Source: Mixta sp. Marseille-Q2659 | Lineage (GTDB): Bacteria; Pseudomonadota; Gammaproteobacteria; Enterobacterales; Enterobacteriaceae | Direction: 5' to 3' | Length of the DNA stretch: 64,000 nucleotides | Assembly: GCF_940807255.1 (NCBI RefSeq) | Contig: NZ_CALNWY010000009.1 | Span: forward strand, 62,001-126,000 | Translations under genes and position numbers: made by a program | In this document: one piece after another, positions 14,724-24,876 of the stretch | Layout: each line of letters starts with the position of its first letter | Numbering within the stretch: the first letter of the stretch is position 1 | The notes under the pieces: generated by a model | Databases searched by the model: none | Seen by the model: the letters and a program-made list of their open reading frames with translations, nothing else | What the model was told of the DNA's origin: nothing

Positions 14724-15914
14724 CTAACTTTTATAGGTGAATGTGCCCCACCAACTCATCATGTCTTTACGTTGTTCGAGATAAGTAGAACGGTTGTAGG
14801 CTCTCCTTACTTCGTTTTTATCGCTATGTGCAAGAGCTGACTCGATGACATCAGGGTTAAAGCTGGCTTCGTTGAGCGCGGTACTGGCTATGGAACGCAG
14901 ACCATGAGCAACCAACTTACCGCCATAACCCATGCGCTTTAATGCGGCATTCGCAGTCTGGCTATTCATTGGTTGTTTGGGATCGTTACGGCTTGGAAAA
15001 ACATGTTGCCGGTTAGCGCTTAGCGGCCTCATAACCCCGAGAATTTCCAAAGCTTGTTTCGATAAAGGAACGACATGTTCACGCTTGGCCTTCATGCGCT
15101 CTGCTGGAATAACCCAAAGTTTCGAATCGAAGTCGATTTCTGCCCATTCTGTGCCAGAGGCTTCTGACGGTCGTACAAGGGTGAGAAGTTGCCATTCGAT
15201 TAAACAGCGAGTCGTGATTGAGAGATTGGACATTACTAAGGAACGCATTAGCTTTGGCAGTTCTTCCGGTCGTAATGTTGGCATGTTCTGTTTTTTTGGC
15301 CTTTCGAAAGCCATACCAACGCCCGAAGCAGGGTTAGCATCAATCAACCCGGTGTTGACTGCATAAATCATGATCTCGTTGATACGCTGAACTAGGCGGC
15401 GAACTGTTTCAAGCGCCCCACGAGCTTTAACCGGCTCCAGTGCTTCAACAATCGTCCTGGCTTTGAGTGCCTGGACAGGAATTTCGCCAATAGCGGGAAA
15501 TACATCCTTTTCCAGCGATCGCCAAATATCCTTCGCGTAATCTTCGGTGACGCTTTTGCTTTTGAGCTGGAACCACCTTCCGGCCACAACTGAAAAAATG
15601 CTATCCAGTTCGATTTGGCGTTGTTCCGATACTTCCTCTTGCTGCTTCTGCGGGTCAATCCCTTGCGCAAGCATCGAAAGATATTGGTCACGCATTTGGC
15701 GTGCGGCAGCGAGCGTTAGGGCAGGGTAAGAGCCGAGACTGAGATTTGTGCGACTGCTGCTATTAGGCCGCTGATAGCGAAAACGCCACAGCTTTTTACC
15801 TGATGTTTTGACGAGCAGGAAAAGCCCGTCGCCATCGTGCAGCGTGAAGTCTTTTTCTTGAGGCTTAGCTTTGAGGATTTCGTTATTGGTGAGGGGGCGT
15901 GTCATCCGCGCCAT
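14724..15914 (-). CDS. int: P4-type tyrosine integrase
   Basis: A 396-residue recombinase with an N-terminal arm-binding domain (MTRPLTNNEILKAKPQEKDF, then DGDGLFLLVKTSGKKLWRFRY). The C-terminal catalytic domain has Arg in LVRPSEA, HGLRSIAST, LAHSD and a Tyr in AYNRSTYLEQR. The start may be the first ATG or the one three codons later. It is 193 nt from the ssrA 3' end and reads away from it, the normal position for a P4 integrase that uses ssrA as attachment site. Repeats with GTGTACC overlap its upstream region, so integrase may regulate its own promoter. Confidence 0.95.
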   Translation of the reverse strand: MARMTRPLTNNEILKAKPQEKDFTLHDGDGLFLLVKTSGKKLWRFRYQRPNSSSRTNLSLGSYPALTLAAARQMRDQYLSMLAQGIDPQKQQEEVSEQRQIELDSIFSVVAGRWFQLKSKSVTEDYAKDIWRSLEKDVFPAIGEIPVQALKARTIVEALEPVKARGALETVRRLVQRINEIMIYAVNTGLIDANPASGVGMAFERPKKQNMPTLRPEELPKLMRSLVMSNLSITTRCLIEWQLLTLVRPSEASGTEWAEIDFDSKLWVIPAERMKAKREHVVPLSKQALEILGVMRPLSANRQHVFPSRNDPKQPMNSQTANAALKRMGYGGKLVAHGLRSIASTALNEASFNPDVIESALAHSDKNEVRRAYNRSTYLEQRKDMMSWWGTFTYKS

Positions 15915-15963
15915 GACTGGTTTCCGTCCATAATTGGTACACGTTTTTGGCCCACATTATAAC

Positions 15964-15986
15964 GTGTACCTAAACGTGTACCAATT
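15964..15986 (+). repeat. 23-bp direct repeat upstream of int, probable arm site
   Basis: Identical to 4968-4990 at the opposite end of the element. A related inverted motif (AATTGGTACACG) lies at about 15931-15942, directly before the integrase start, making an inverted pair around 15953. Confidence 0.6.
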
Positions 15987-16026
15987 TTCTCTGGATTTAG
16001 CCGGAACGCTACGGACTGTTACAGAC

Positions 16027-16066
16027 ACAAAAAAGCCCGCAGGGCTTACGCCATGCGGGCTTTCAG
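16027..16066 (-). terminator. Terminator of ssrA (element-borne copy)
   Basis: Directly downstream of ssrA on the minus strand: a GCCCGCA.../...TGCGGGC hairpin and then TTTTTT. It is about 85% identical by eye to the copy at 4811-4850, which suggests the satellite carries its own version to keep ssrA termination after integration. Confidence 0.85.
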
Positions 16067-16106
16067 GACTTCTACGGATGGCTCTGGAACCATCTTTGAA
16101 GAATTT

Positions 16107-16470
16107 TGGTGGAGCTGGCGGGAGTTGAACCCGCGTCCGAAATTCCTACATCCTCGGTACTACATGCTTAGTCCAGTCTTTACATTCGCTTGTCAGCTGC
16201 GGACGGACACGCCACTAACAAACTAGCCTGATTAGTTTTAACGCTTCAACCCCAGGCAGGGCATCCACGCGATCTCTTTTGGGTTTGACCTCTCTTGATC
16301 CCCGTCCTAAGAGCGGAGGCTAGGGAGAGAGGGCTCTAAGCAGGTTATTAAGCTGCTAGTGCGTAGTTTTCGTCGTTTGCGACTATTTTTTTGCGGCTTT
16401 TTACGAGGCCAACCGCCCCTCGGCATGCACCTTGGGTTTCGCGAATCCCGTCGAATCCAGAATCAGCCCC
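16107..16470 (-). ncRNA. ssrA: tmRNA (SsrA)
   Basis: 364 nt, against 363 in E. coli. The 5' end is GGGGCTGATTCTGGATTCGA and the 3' end carries the T-arm GGTTCAACTCCC and terminal CCA. The tag reading frame at 16348-16380 encodes ANDENYALAA followed by two stop codons. tmRNA with SmpB frees stalled ribosomes and tags the nascent chains for proteolysis. The 3' end serves as the satellite attachment site and is intact here. Confidence 0.97.
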
Positions 16471-16514
16471 AAGAATTAATGAGTATAGCAAAAATCGATT
16501 GATGAATCCAGCGC

Positions 16515-16997
16515 TTAGCGGTGCGCATTCTTCATGATGCGCGCTTTATCTAACTGCCACTCGCGATTTTTCACATCGTCGCGTTTGTCATGCTGTTTTT
16601 TACCGCGCGCAACGCCAATCTTCAGCTTGCACCAGGCATTTTTCCAGTAAAGAGACAGCGCAACGACGGTATAGCCTTCGCGATTAACGCGACCGTACAG
16701 GCTGTCCAGCTCACGCTGGTTTAGCAGCAGTTTACGGTTACGTGTGGGATCGCAGACTACGTGGCTGGAAGCGACCGACAGCGGTTGAAAGGTTGCACCG
16801 AACAGATAAGCTTCGCCATCGCGCAGCAAAATATAACTGTCGCTGATATTGGCCTTACCGGCTCGCAATGATTTAACTTCCCATCCTTGTAGCGCCATTC
16901 CCGCTTCGAACTCTTCTTCAATGAAGTATTCATGACGGGCGCGTTTGTTAAGGGCAATAGTGGCAGAACCGGGTTTATGTGCTTTTTTCTTTGTCAT
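16515..16997 (-). CDS. smpB: SmpB, tmRNA-binding protein
   Basis: A 160-residue basic protein of the SmpB family. It has the oligonucleotide-binding barrel ([22 protein letters not shown], with [18 protein letters not shown]) and the Lys/Arg-rich C-terminal tail ([23 protein letters not shown]) that enters the empty mRNA channel. It binds tmRNA and delivers it to stalled ribosomes. Located just upstream of ssrA on the same strand, as in E. coli. Confidence 0.97.
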   Translation of the reverse strand: MTKKKAHKPGSATIALNKRARHEYFIEEEFEAGMALQGWEVKSLRAGKANISDSYILLRDGEAYLFGATFQPLSVASSHVVCDPTRNRKLLLNQRELDSLYGRVNREGYTVVALSLYWKNAWCKLKIGVARGKKQHDKRDDVKNREWQLDKARIMKNAHR

Positions 16998-17156
16998 AGT
17001 GCAACTTAGTTTACATCAGACCAGTGTTAATCGCATCCCCGGCCCCAAAGTCGCCGGGAAAAAAAGCTATTCTAGCACGTCTACAGCCGCAGAGAATTTC
17101 TGTTTGACGGTTGAAAATGCTATTATTTGTACGTTTTATGAATGACAGGAAACGAT

Positions 17157-17591
17157 ATGGCCCAGATTAGCCGTTCCGCACTCGTGCCTTATAGCGCTGA
17201 ACAAATGTACCAGTTAGTTAACGATGTTGACGCCTACCCGGAGTTTCTGCCGGGCTGCTCCGGAAGCCGCGTGCTGTCTTCTTCCGAACAGGAGATGACG
17301 GCATCGGTTGATGTTTCCAAAGCGGGCATCAGCAAGACCTTCGTAACGCATAATACGCTGACAAATAATCAGAGTATTCGTATGCAGCTGGTAGACGGCC
17401 CGTTCCGTAAGTTAACCGGCGGCTGGACGTTCACCTCTTTAGGCGACGATGCCTGTAAAGTTGAACTCAATCTGGAGTTTGAATTTACTAACATGCTGGT
17501 TGAACTGGCGTTTGGCCGCATCTTTAAAGAGCTGGCGAACAGCATGGTTCAGGCTTTTACCCATCGTGCGAAAGAGGTTTATCGTGCCTGA
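17157..17591 (+). CDS. ratA: RatA, START-like ribosome association toxin / CoQ10-binding homologue
   Basis: The ATG at 17157 is preferred since AGGAAA precedes it at a good distance; the product is 144 residues ([20 protein letters not shown]). The fold is SRPBCC/START-like with the family pattern [14 protein letters not shown] and a C-terminal amphipathic helix. In E. coli RatA was reported to block 50S-30S association, while homologues (Coq10) handle ubiquinone. The stop overlaps the ratB start, forming the usual pair. Divergent from smpB. Confidence 0.92.
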   Translation: MAQISRSALVPYSAEQMYQLVNDVDAYPEFLPGCSGSRVLSSSEQEMTASVDVSKAGISKTFVTHNTLTNNQSIRMQLVDGPFRKLTGGWTFTSLGDDACKVELNLEFEFTNMLVELAFGRIFKELANSMVQAFTHRAKEVYRA

Positions 17592-17871
17592 TGTCACTGT
17601 CGAGGTTGTTTACGCGCTGCCCGAAAAACAGTACCTGCGTCAGGTAAAACTGGCAGAGGGAAGCAGCGTTGAACAGGCTATTCAGGCATCCGGTTTACTG
17701 GAACTGCGTCATGATATTGACCTGACGCAGAACAAAATCGGTATCTACAGCCGGCCAGTAAAGCTTCAGGATGAGGTTAATGACGGCGATCGCGTCGAAA
17801 TTTATCGTCCGCTAATTGCCGATCCTAAAGAGCTGCGACGCCAAAGAGCGGAGCGCTCGGCAAAAAAATAA
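17584..17871 (+). CDS. ratB: RatB (YfjF), RnfH-family small protein
   Basis: Start at the GTG at 17584, overlapping the ratA stop by 8 nt; 95 residues beginning [20 protein letters not shown]. It has the ubiquitin-like beta-grasp pattern of the RnfH/UPF0125 family, including [15 protein letters not shown] and the [22 protein letters not shown] end. Its function is not established. The longer in-frame extension upstream lies wholly inside ratA and is not expected to be translated. Confidence 0.92.
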   Translation: MPDVTVEVVYALPEKQYLRQVKLAEGSSVEQAIQASGLLELRHDIDLTQNKIGIYSRPVKLQDEVNDGDRVEIYRPLIADPKELRRQRAERSAKK

Positions 17872-17893
17872 AGGCGCCTCAGCGCCTTTTTTT
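17870..17893. terminator. Bidirectional terminator between ratB and bamE
   Basis: An AAGGCGC-CTCA-GCGCCTT hairpin is flanked by A-rich and T-rich runs on the two sides, serving both convergent genes. Confidence 0.8.
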
Positions 17894-17908
17894 ACATCTG
17901 GCTACGGC

Positions 17909-18262
17909 TTAACTGTTAGTGTTGTTGCCGCTCAGATTCGGTTTGTTATCGATATTGGTCAGAACGCCGCTGCTGTCGAAGGTCAGCGTCAGCGTCTGCT
18001 GAGAAACTTTTTCATGGCCAGGCTGCTGGCGGAACACGTAATACCAGGTATTGTTGCCGAACGGATCGCTCATCATCGGCGTACCCAAAGTGTAAGCAAC
18101 CTGCTGTTTGGTCATGCCCACTCGCAGCTTAGCAATATCAGTGCTGCTGAGATAGTTACCCTGATTAATATCAGGACGGTAAACCACGCGCTCCAGAGTG
18201 GAACAACCAGCAGTCATCATGAGAAGTAACACTGCAGCAGCAGTCAGCGTTTTACAGCGCAT
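17909..18262 (-). CDS. bamE: BamE, outer-membrane assembly lipoprotein
   Basis: A 117-residue lipoprotein with signal peptide [19 protein letters not shown] and lipobox TAGC. The mature part has the BamE fold with [19 protein letters not shown] and [21 protein letters not shown]. It belongs to the BAM complex that inserts beta-barrel proteins into the outer membrane. Divergently arranged with recN upstream on the same strand, separated by 185 nt. Confidence 0.96.
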   Translation of the reverse strand: MRCKTLTAAAVLLLMMTAGCSTLERVVYRPDINQGNYLSSTDIAKLRVGMTKQQVAYTLGTPMMSDPFGNNTWYYVFRQQPGHEKVSQQTLTLTFDSSGVLTNIDNKPNLSGNNTNS

Positions 18263-18447
18263 TTATACATTCCTTTTTTGGGCTCAACGCCTTTTAATCA
18301 GCGAATTTAGTGCCAGCACAGTCTGAACTCAGCCTGCGGTCATCGTGTTTCATTCAGGCGACAAGCTGTCGATGATAATAAACCTGACCGCAGTTGGAAA
18401 CCTCTACAGAGTAAGCATATGACCGCAGGAATGTAAAAAAGTGCGGA

Positions 18448-20109
18448 TCAGGCGGCCAAAAGCTCTTTCGCGTTGGCCAGCGTGTTACGCGTGACTTCGC
18501 TGCCGCCCAACAAACGTGCCAGTTCCTGCAGACGCGCCCGCTTATCCAGCGGTTGCATATGGGTTTCGGTCATGGCGCCATCGGTTTCCTTGCTGACAAA
18601 GAAATGATGATGACCACAACCCGCCACCTGCGGCAGGTGCGTAACACACATTACCTGCGTCGATTCGCCCAGCTGGCGTAACAGCTTACCGACGACCGCC
18701 GCCGTCGGGCCGCTGATGCCCACGTCCACTTCATCGAAAATCAGCGCTGGCGTATCCATTTTACGCGCGGTGATAACCTGAATCGCCAGTGCAATACGCG
18801 ACAGTTCGCCGCCGGATGCCACTTTCGCTAACGGTTGTAACGGCTGGCCAGGGTTAGTGCTAACGCGGAAGTCGATACGATCGGCACCTTCGGCGGTAAG
18901 CTGCTCGGGATTGAATTGTACGGCGATCGTAAACTGCCCGTGCGGCATAGAAAGGGTATGCATACTTTCGGTGATCAGCTGCGTCAGCTCCTGCGCGAAG
19001 TGAGTACGCTGTTCATGCAGCTTCTGGGCACTGGCTAAGGCCGCCTGATGATGCTGCGTTACTGCCAGGCTCAATGCTTCCTGATCGCTTTCCTGCTGCG
19101 AGAGCAGTTGCTCTTCTTCCAGCAGTTGCTGATGGAAAGCGGGCAGCGTTTCTGGCGTAACATGATGTTTGCGCGCCAGGTTTATCTGACGTGACAGACG
19201 CTGCTCAAGCTCATAAAGCCGGTTAGGATCGAGATCGAGGCGGTCGCAATAGTGACGCAATTCATCGCTCGCCTCGCTAATCTGAATTGCCGCTTCTTCC
19301 AGCATATTCAGCACGCCGCCCAGCTTCTCATCCATCGTAACCAGGTCGCCCATCATCTGGCGCGCGGTATACAGCAGGCTTTGCAAATTGCTGTCCTCGC
19401 CATCCGCCAGCAAATGCAGCGCCTGCTGGCTGGTAGAAAGCAGCTGGCCGCTATTGGCGAGGCGCTTATATTCTTCGTCGATCTGCTCAAACTCGCCGGC
19501 AACGGGCGCAAATTCATTCAGCTCTTTGAGCTGATATTGCAGCAGCTCGCGTCGTGCTTCGCGTTCCTGCATTTGCTGCTGATGCTGCGCCAATGCGCGG
19601 CAGCTCTGATGCCATTGACGATAGTTAGCTGCCATGCTTTGCATCAGCAGCGGCTGATCGGCATAGGCGTCCAGCAGCGATTTTTGATGTTCCGGTTTGA
19701 GCAACAGCTGATGCGCGTGCTGGCCATGAATCTGGATCAGATGCTGACCTAAATCGCGCAGTTGAGAAAGCGGCACCGCAGTACCGTTAATGAAACCGCG
19801 TGAGCGGCCGTCGCTGCTGATAACGCGGCGCAGCAGACACTCCTGACCATCATCAAGCTGGTTTTCCTCCAGCCAGCGCTGGGCAGAAGGCGTATCTTTC
19901 AGGTTAAAGCGCGCGCAGAGATCGGCACGGCTGGCGCCCTGACGCACCATATCCGCTTCAGCACGTCCGCCCAGGCACAGGCCGAGCGCATCGATAGCAA
20001 TAGATTTACCGGCCCCGGTTTCACCGGTAATGGCGGTCATGCCACGTTGAAAATCAATTTCCAGCTCGCGAACAATAGCAAAATTACTGATGGTGAGTTG
20101 GGCCAGCAT
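18448..20109 (-). CDS. recN: RecN, SMC-like DNA repair ATPase
   Basis: Start set at the ATG at 20109 ([20 protein letters not shown]), giving the 553 residues of E. coli RecN. Walker A is [14 protein letters not shown] near residues 28-40. Long coiled-coil arms rich in Gln/Leu/Glu fill the middle. The C-terminus has the signature [14 protein letters not shown] and Walker [14 protein letters not shown]. It holds broken DNA ends together for RecA repair. LexA boxes upstream indicate SOS induction. Confidence 0.97.
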   Translation of the reverse strand: MLAQLTISNFAIVRELEIDFQRGMTAITGETGAGKSIAIDALGLCLGGRAEADMVRQGASRADLCARFNLKDTPSAQRWLEENQLDDGQECLLRRVISSDGRSRGFINGTAVPLSQLRDLGQHLIQIHGQHAHQLLLKPEHQKSLLDAYADQPLLMQSMAANYRQWHQSCRALAQHQQQMQEREARRELLQYQLKELNEFAPVAGEFEQIDEEYKRLANSGQLLSTSQQALHLLADGEDSNLQSLLYTARQMMGDLVTMDEKLGGVLNMLEEAAIQISEASDELRHYCDRLDLDPNRLYELEQRLSRQINLARKHHVTPETLPAFHQQLLEEEQLLSQQESDQEALSLAVTQHHQAALASAQKLHEQRTHFAQELTQLITESMHTLSMPHGQFTIAVQFNPEQLTAEGADRIDFRVSTNPGQPLQPLAKVASGGELSRIALAIQVITARKMDTPALIFDEVDVGISGPTAAVVGKLLRQLGESTQVMCVTHLPQVAGCGHHHFFVSKETDGAMTETHMQPLDKRARLQELARLLGGSEVTRNTLANAKELLAA

Positions 20110-20119
20110 ACGTGCCTTC

Positions 20120-20175
20120 CTGTACATAAACACAGACATGGTTTTCCGTACAGTATAATCTGGTTTTATATACAG
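20120..20175 (-). promoter_or_regulatory. LexA boxes upstream of recN
   Basis: CTGTACATAAACACAG at 20120-20135 is a perfect CTGT-N8-ACAG, 11 bp before the recN start. CTGGTTTTATATACAG at 20160-20175 is a near match at the -35/-10 region. E. coli recN also has multiple boxes with very similar sequence. Confidence 0.85.
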
Positions 20176-20196
20176 TAAAGTGGTGCGTCGCGCTTT

Positions 20197-21075
20197 TTAA
20201 AATAATTTTTTCGACCAGCCCAGTTTTGAACTCAGCGTATTGAAATAGCTGTAATTTTTAGGGTGAATAAGGTTGAGATGGTAATCACTGCGGCGTACCA
20301 GCACATCTTCACCTTCCTGGATCGGCAGAGCGATCTGGCTGTCGCAGCTGATTTCCAGATCGTTACGTAAATCAGAAAAACGGAGGCGAATGGTGCTGCT
20401 GCTGTTAATCACCAGCGGCCGGGCGGAAAGCGTATGCGGGAACATCGGCACCAGTGCGATAGCATCCAGGGACGGGGTTAATATTGGGCCGCCCGCAGAG
20501 AGGGAATAGGCGGTGGAGCCGGTTGGCGTAGAGATAATCAGGCCATCGGAGCGCTGAGAGAAGGCGAAGTTTTCATCAATATAAACTTCGAATTCAATCA
20601 TATGGGCCACTTTGCCAGGATGCAGCACGACTTCATTAATTGCGGTACCGATGCGCGGTGCGCCTTCGCCGCGACAGACGCGCGCTTCCAGCAAAAAACG
20701 TTTTTCGCTGATGTAGTCGCCGCGCAGCACATCATCCAGCTGCTGTTGGGCGTTATCAGGATCCAGGTCGGTGAGGAACCCCAGATTGCCGCGGTTAATG
20801 CCGATCACCTTAATATCGTAACGCGCCAGCACGCGTGCCGCGCCCAGCATATTGCCGTCGCCGCCGACGACGACCGCCAGATCGGCACGTTGGCCGATTT
20901 CCGCCAGCGATCCGGTTTGCACATGTTCCAATGCCAGTTCGCGCGCAATCTGTTGTTCGACAATGACGTCGTAGCCTTTTTCGCTAAGCCAGCGCCAGAG
21001 CATTTCATGAGTGGTCAGGGCGGTAGGATGGCGGGGATGTCCAACGATGCCGATACACTGGAAATGTTTATTCAT
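20197..21075 (-). CDS. nadK: NAD kinase
   Basis: Start at the ATG at 21075 ([17 protein letters not shown]) gives 292 residues, as in E. coli. The active-site motif [16 protein letters not shown] and the NAD-binding region [19 protein letters not shown] are present. It phosphorylates NAD to NADP with ATP. It is upstream of recN on the same strand and divergent from grpE. Confidence 0.96.
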   Translation of the reverse strand: MNKHFQCIGIVGHPRHPTALTTHEMLWRWLSEKGYDVIVEQQIARELALEHVQTGSLAEIGQRADLAVVVGGDGNMLGAARVLARYDIKVIGINRGNLGFLTDLDPDNAQQQLDDVLRGDYISEKRFLLEARVCRGEGAPRIGTAINEVVLHPGKVAHMIEFEVYIDENFAFSQRSDGLIISTPTGSTAYSLSAGGPILTPSLDAIALVPMFPHTLSARPLVINSSSTIRLRFSDLRNDLEISCDSQIALPIQEGEDVLVRRSDYHLNLIHPKNYSYFNTLSSKLGWSKKLF

Positions 21076-21124
21076 TATGCTGGTATTCCTCACGGGCAAA
21101 TCTGCCCTGACATTGTGACTGGTT

Positions 21125-21154
21125 CCCTTGAAACCATTAATCTGATCCCCATAA
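21125..21154 (+). promoter_or_regulatory. Sigma-32 heat-shock promoter of grpE
   Basis: CCCTTGAAA (21125-21133) and CCCCATAA (21147-21154) with a 13-bp spacer match the sigma-32 consensus, 44 bp before the grpE start. Confidence 0.85.
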
Positions 21155-21197
21155 TAAGCGAACCAGCGAGATGAATGTGCAAAACGCGGAGAAATTC

Positions 21198-21791
21198 ATG
21201 AGTAGTAAAGATCAGAAAGCACCAAACGAGCAAGTCTCAGACGAGATTGAAATGGAACAGCAGCAAAACGATAGCGTGGAGACGGCAGAGTCTGAAGCAG
21301 ACGTGGTGGATCCGCGTGATGAACGTATTGCTCAGCTTGAAGAACAGCTGGCCGGTTTGCAAAACGGCGTGCGTGACGCTCAGCTACGTGCCCAGGCAGA
21401 GATTGAAAATATCCGCCGCCGTACTGAACAGGATGTAGAAAAAGCGCATAAATTTGCGCTGGAAAAATTTGCTAACGAACTGCTGCCGGTGATCGATAGC
21501 CTGGAGCGCGCGCTGGAAGTAGCGGATAAAAATAATCCGGAACTGAGCGCAATGATCGAAGGCATCGAGTTGACGCTTAAATCGCTGCTGGCTGCGGTAC
21601 GTAAGTTCGGCGTTGAAGTCGTCGGCGAAACCAACGTGCCGTTTAACCCAGACGTTCATCAGGCGATGTCGATGATGGAATCAGACGACGTCGCGCCGAA
21701 TCACGTTATGATGGTGATGCAGCGCGGTTATACCCTGAATGGTCGCCTGCTGCGTCCGGCGATGGTAGCCGTCGCGAAAGCAAAAGGCTAA
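21198..21791 (+). CDS. grpE: GrpE, nucleotide exchange factor for DnaK
   Basis: Start at the ATG at 21198 ([12 protein letters not shown]), preceded by GGAG; 197 residues, as in E. coli. An acidic disordered N-terminus leads into a long helix ([23 protein letters not shown]), a four-helix bundle and a beta-wing ([13 protein letters not shown] .. [14 protein letters not shown]). GrpE releases ADP from DnaK and acts as a thermosensor. Transcribed alone from a sigma-32 promoter. Confidence 0.97.
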   Translation: MSSKDQKAPNEQVSDEIEMEQQQNDSVETAESEADVVDPRDERIAQLEEQLAGLQNGVRDAQLRAQAEIENIRRRTEQDVEKAHKFALEKFANELLPVIDSLERALEVADKNNPELSAMIEGIELTLKSLLAAVRKFGVEVVGETNVPFNPDVHQAMSMMESDDVAPNHVMMVMQRGYTLNGRLLRPAMVAVAKAKG

Positions 21792-21831
21792 GGCTCTTTG
21801 CGCCGTGACGCAATGCCACGGCGCGGCTGCA

Positions 21832-22509
21832 TCAGGGAAGATGCGGCGTCCAGTCAATTGGCGTATCGCCCTGCTGGCTGAGGATTTCATTGGTGCGGGA
21901 AAAATGTTTGCAGCCGAAGAAACCCCGATGGGCGGAAAGCGGCGAGGGATGCGGTGCCTTCAGCACATGATGCCGTTGCGTATCAATGATGCTGCCTTTT
22001 TTCTGCGCGTGCGAACCCCAGAGTAAAAAGACCACATTCTCACGTCGCTCATTAATCACGGCAATCACTCGATCGGTAAAGGTTTCCCAGCCAAAGCGCG
22101 CATGAGAATGTGCTTTGCCGGCCTCCACGGTTAAAACCGTATTCAGCAACAGCACGCCTTGTTTTGCCCAACTCTCCAGAAAGCCATGATCCGGGCGTTG
22201 AAAGCCAGGAATATCATTTTCCAGTTCCTTGTACATATTCATCAGAGAAGGCGGAACCGCGACGCCTGGCCGTACGCTAAATGCCAGTCCGTGTGCCTGA
22301 TTAGGGCCGTGATAAGGATCCTGCCCTAAAATAACGACCTTTACATCACACAGCTCGGTTAGACGAAAAGCATTAAAGACATCCTGCTTAGGCGGATAGA
22401 CCGTTACGCCCGCCGCTCGCTCCTTTGCCACCATCTCCAGCGTTTCTGTAAAGTAGGGCTGCTCTTTTTCCGCCGCCAGCACATCATGCCAGGTCACCGT
22501 TTTATCCAT
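21832..22509 (-). CDS. ung: Uracil-DNA glycosylase
   Basis: 225 residues with the catalytic water-activating loop [17 protein letters not shown] (Asp/His) and the DNA-intercalating [13 protein letters not shown] loop. It removes uracil from DNA in base-excision repair. Convergent with grpE; a GCGCCGTG/CACGGCGC hairpin lies between them at 21800-21824. Same neighbourhood as E. coli ung-grcA. Confidence 0.97.
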   Translation of the reverse strand: MDKTVTWHDVLAAEKEQPYFTETLEMVAKERAAGVTVYPPKQDVFNAFRLTELCDVKVVILGQDPYHGPNQAHGLAFSVRPGVAVPPSLMNMYKELENDIPGFQRPDHGFLESWAKQGVLLLNTVLTVEAGKAHSHARFGWETFTDRVIAVINERRENVVFLLWGSHAQKKGSIIDTQRHHVLKAPHPSPLSAHRGFFGCKHFSRTNEILSQQGDTPIDWTPHLP

Positions 22510-22667
22510 GACGTTTTCCTTCTTCCAAATAAAACATCAGAGTAGCGGCTCTACGCTGGCGAGCAACCCCTTAAAAAAAATTGAAAATTTACAAAAATAA
22601 TTAAGAGGTGAAATTTGATTTAAAACAAAAATTTAGCTGTGTACCAAAAATGAGTGAGGGCTTTTTA

Positions 22668-22681
22668 TTGACCTGAGTCAA
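22668..22681 (+). promoter_or_regulatory. FNR-type dyad upstream of grcA
   Basis: TTGAC-CTGA-GTCAA is a perfect inverted repeat close to the FNR consensus TTGAT-N4-ATCAA, 103 bp before the grcA start. E. coli grcA is strongly induced without oxygen by FNR. The rest of 22510-22783 is AT-rich with no gene. Confidence 0.7.
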
Positions 22682-22783
22682 AGTTGGTCATGCGGCGCGT
22701 TGGTATATAAAACCCGGGATATTCTCTAAACACAAATCTGACGCTATCAACGGCGTTAGTGTCATTACGCCTGGGAGGCCAAT

Positions 22784-23167
22784 ATGATTACAGGTATTCA
22801 GATTACAAAAACAGATAACAGCGCACTGCTTAACTCTTTCTGGCTGCTGGATGAAGAAAAAGCCGAAGCACGTTGCGTCTGTGCAAAAAGCACTTATCAG
22901 GAAGATCAGGTCGTGCCGGTAAGCGATCTCGGCCAGTTTGAATATCGTGAAGTACCGCTGGAAATGAAACCGCAGGTACGAGTTGAAGGCGGCCAGCATT
23001 TGAATGTGAACGTTCTGCGTCGTGAAACGCTGGAAGATGCGGTTAAACACCCAGAAAAATATCCGCAGCTGACCATTCGCGTATCAGGCTATGCGGTACG
23101 TTTTAACTCACTGACGCCGGAACAGCAGCGTGATGTGATTACTCGTACCTTTACTGAAAGCCTGTAA
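22784..23167 (+). CDS. grcA: GrcA (YfiD), autonomous glycyl radical cofactor
   Basis: A 127-residue protein equivalent to the C-terminal glycyl-radical domain of pyruvate formate-lyase. The radical Gly lies in [17 protein letters not shown]. It can replace the damaged radical domain of PflB after oxygen exposure. Alone in its transcription unit between ung and srmB, with an FNR-like dyad upstream. Confidence 0.96.
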   Translation: MITGIQITKTDNSALLNSFWLLDEEKAEARCVCAKSTYQEDQVVPVSDLGQFEYREVPLEMKPQVRVEGGQHLNVNVLRRETLEDAVKHPEKYPQLTIRVSGYAVRFNSLTPEQQRDVITRTFTESL

Positions 23168-23349
23168 GCAAATAAAGAATAAATAAGGTATGGCCCCGTT
23201 GAAAAAATCACCGACGAAACGGGTATCAAAGTTAATGAAAAGTAATAATTTTTAAAACGAATGGCATTTAATCGCTCAGTCAGGACGAATTTTTATAGGG
23301 TTGAGCGCAAAAAGGGTGTCATAACCGTTATTATGTTTGCTATACCTTA

Positions 23350-23381
23350 GAAAAAAACCGCCGATTTCGGCGGTTTTTTTG
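23350..23381. terminator. Terminator between grcA and srmB
   Basis: An AAAACCGCCG-ATTT-CGGCGGTTTT hairpin with T-run on the + strand and A-run/T-run on the other, serving both convergent genes. The 23168-23349 stretch before it holds no evident gene. Confidence 0.8.
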
Positions 23382-23394
23382 TAGCAGGGTGCAA

Positions 23395-24744
23395 TTATTC
23401 AGCACTCTTTTTACTGGCATCATTGCCTGTCGCTGCGCTGGCGGCCGGCTTGCGTCGTTTACCGATATTTTTACGGTCACGGTGACGCACTTTAACGCGC
23501 GGCTTTTTCTCTTCTTCTTTTTTCTTCTCTTTCTCTTTGCGCTTCGCCAGCACTTTCTTCGACGGCTTGCCTTTCAGCTTTTGACTCGGCGCGCGCGTCG
23601 CCGGTCGCAACTCGTCAATAGTGCGCGCTTTCAGCGGTTCGCTAATGTAACGGCTGATTTTATCTAACAGCAGATAGTCGTGCGCTTCTACCAGCGACAG
23701 CGCTGTACCTTTCTTTCCTGCGCGACCGGTACGGCCAATGCGGTGTAAGTAGACATCCGCCGTGCGCGGCAGATCGAAGTTAAATACATGGCTGACATCG
23801 TCAACATCGATACCGCGAGCGGCAACGTCGGTAGCGACCAGCACGTTAACCCGGCCGTCCATCAAACGCTTCAGCGCTTCATTACGCTTCGCCTGAACCA
23901 TCTCGCCTTCAAGATAGCTGGTCTGAATGCCCGCTTCGCGCAGCCAGCCGACCAGCTCATGCACGCGCTCACGTTTACGCACAAATACGATGGAACGGGT
24001 TGCTTCCGGTTGCTTCAGCAGATGTACCAGCAGCTTAGTCTTATGTGCGACGTCGTCTGCGCGGTAATACCACTGTTGGATCTTTTTGCGCTCACGACGT
24101 GAAGGATCGGAATCAATCTCTACCGGCTCATTGAGCAGGCGTTCGGCAAAATCTTTAATTGCATCGCCTTCCAGCGTGGCGGAGAACAGCATGGTCTGTT
24201 TGCGCCAGCGGGTTTCCGCCGCGATAGTTTCAATATCATGGGCAAAGCCCATATCAAGCATGCGGTCGGCTTCGTCAAGGATCAGGATCTCTACGGCCCG
24301 ACAGTCGAAGTTCTCTTCTTTAATGTATTGCAGCAGGCGGCCTGTGGTCGCCACCACGACATCCTGGTTTTCACTGAACACTTCGGCATGGTTCATATAG
24401 GCCACGCCGCCGGTAATCGTCGCGATGTCCAGCTGAGTATGTTTGGCAAGTTCCTGCGCCTGGTCGGCAACCTGCATAGCCAGCTCACGCGTTGGCGTTA
24501 AAATCAGCACCCGTGGCGGGCCAGATTTTTTGCGTGGGAAATCCAGCAGGTGTTGTAGCGCGGGCAAAAGATAAGCCGCTGTTTTCCCGGTCCCGGTTGG
24601 TGCTGAACCCAACACGTCGCGACCATCCAGCGCAGGGGGAATCGCTTCTGCCTGAATAGCGGTAGGGCGGGAAAAGCCTTTATCCTGCAATGCGTCCAGC
24701 AGGCTTTCGTCAAGTTCGAGTTCGGAGAATGTGGTTGCGGTCAT
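23395..24744 (-). CDS. srmB: SrmB, DEAD-box RNA helicase
   Basis: 449 residues with the DEAD-box motifs in order: Q-motif FSRPTAIQAEAIP, Walker A SAPTGTGKT, PTRELAMQV, DEADRMLD, SAT (LFSATLEG), ARGIDVDDV and HRIGRTGRAG. A basic C-terminal tail rich in Lys/Arg binds RNA. SrmB helps early assembly of the 50S ribosomal subunit. Divergent from trmN6. Confidence 0.96.
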   Translation of the reverse strand: MTATTFSELELDESLLDALQDKGFSRPTAIQAEAIPPALDGRDVLGSAPTGTGKTAAYLLPALQHLLDFPRKKSGPPRVLILTPTRELAMQVADQAQELAKHTQLDIATITGGVAYMNHAEVFSENQDVVVATTGRLLQYIKEENFDCRAVEILILDEADRMLDMGFAHDIETIAAETRWRKQTMLFSATLEGDAIKDFAERLLNEPVEIDSDPSRRERKKIQQWYYRADDVAHKTKLLVHLLKQPEATRSIVFVRKRERVHELVGWLREAGIQTSYLEGEMVQAKRNEALKRLMDGRVNVLVATDVAARGIDVDDVSHVFNFDLPRTADVYLHRIGRTGRAGKKGTALSLVEAHDYLLLDKISRYISEPLKARTIDELRPATRAPSQKLKGKPSKKVLAKRKEKEKKKEEEKKPRVKVRHRDRKNIGKRRKPAASAATGNDASKKSAE

Positions 24745-24876
24745 GTTCTACCTCAGTTTGGGGCGCTGATTATAGACAGATTGACGGCGATCTTCATCTG
24801 TTTGTCGGCAGTTTATCGCTTTTAACCCTTTCTTATTTCCCCTATGCTGGCTCCGTTTTTGTCTTTGGTCCTGATT

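Noticed and set aside
16107..16170. Separate tRNA gene at the attachment site
   Set aside because: The T-arm and CCA belong to tmRNA, whose 5' half and tag frame are found 300 nt further on.
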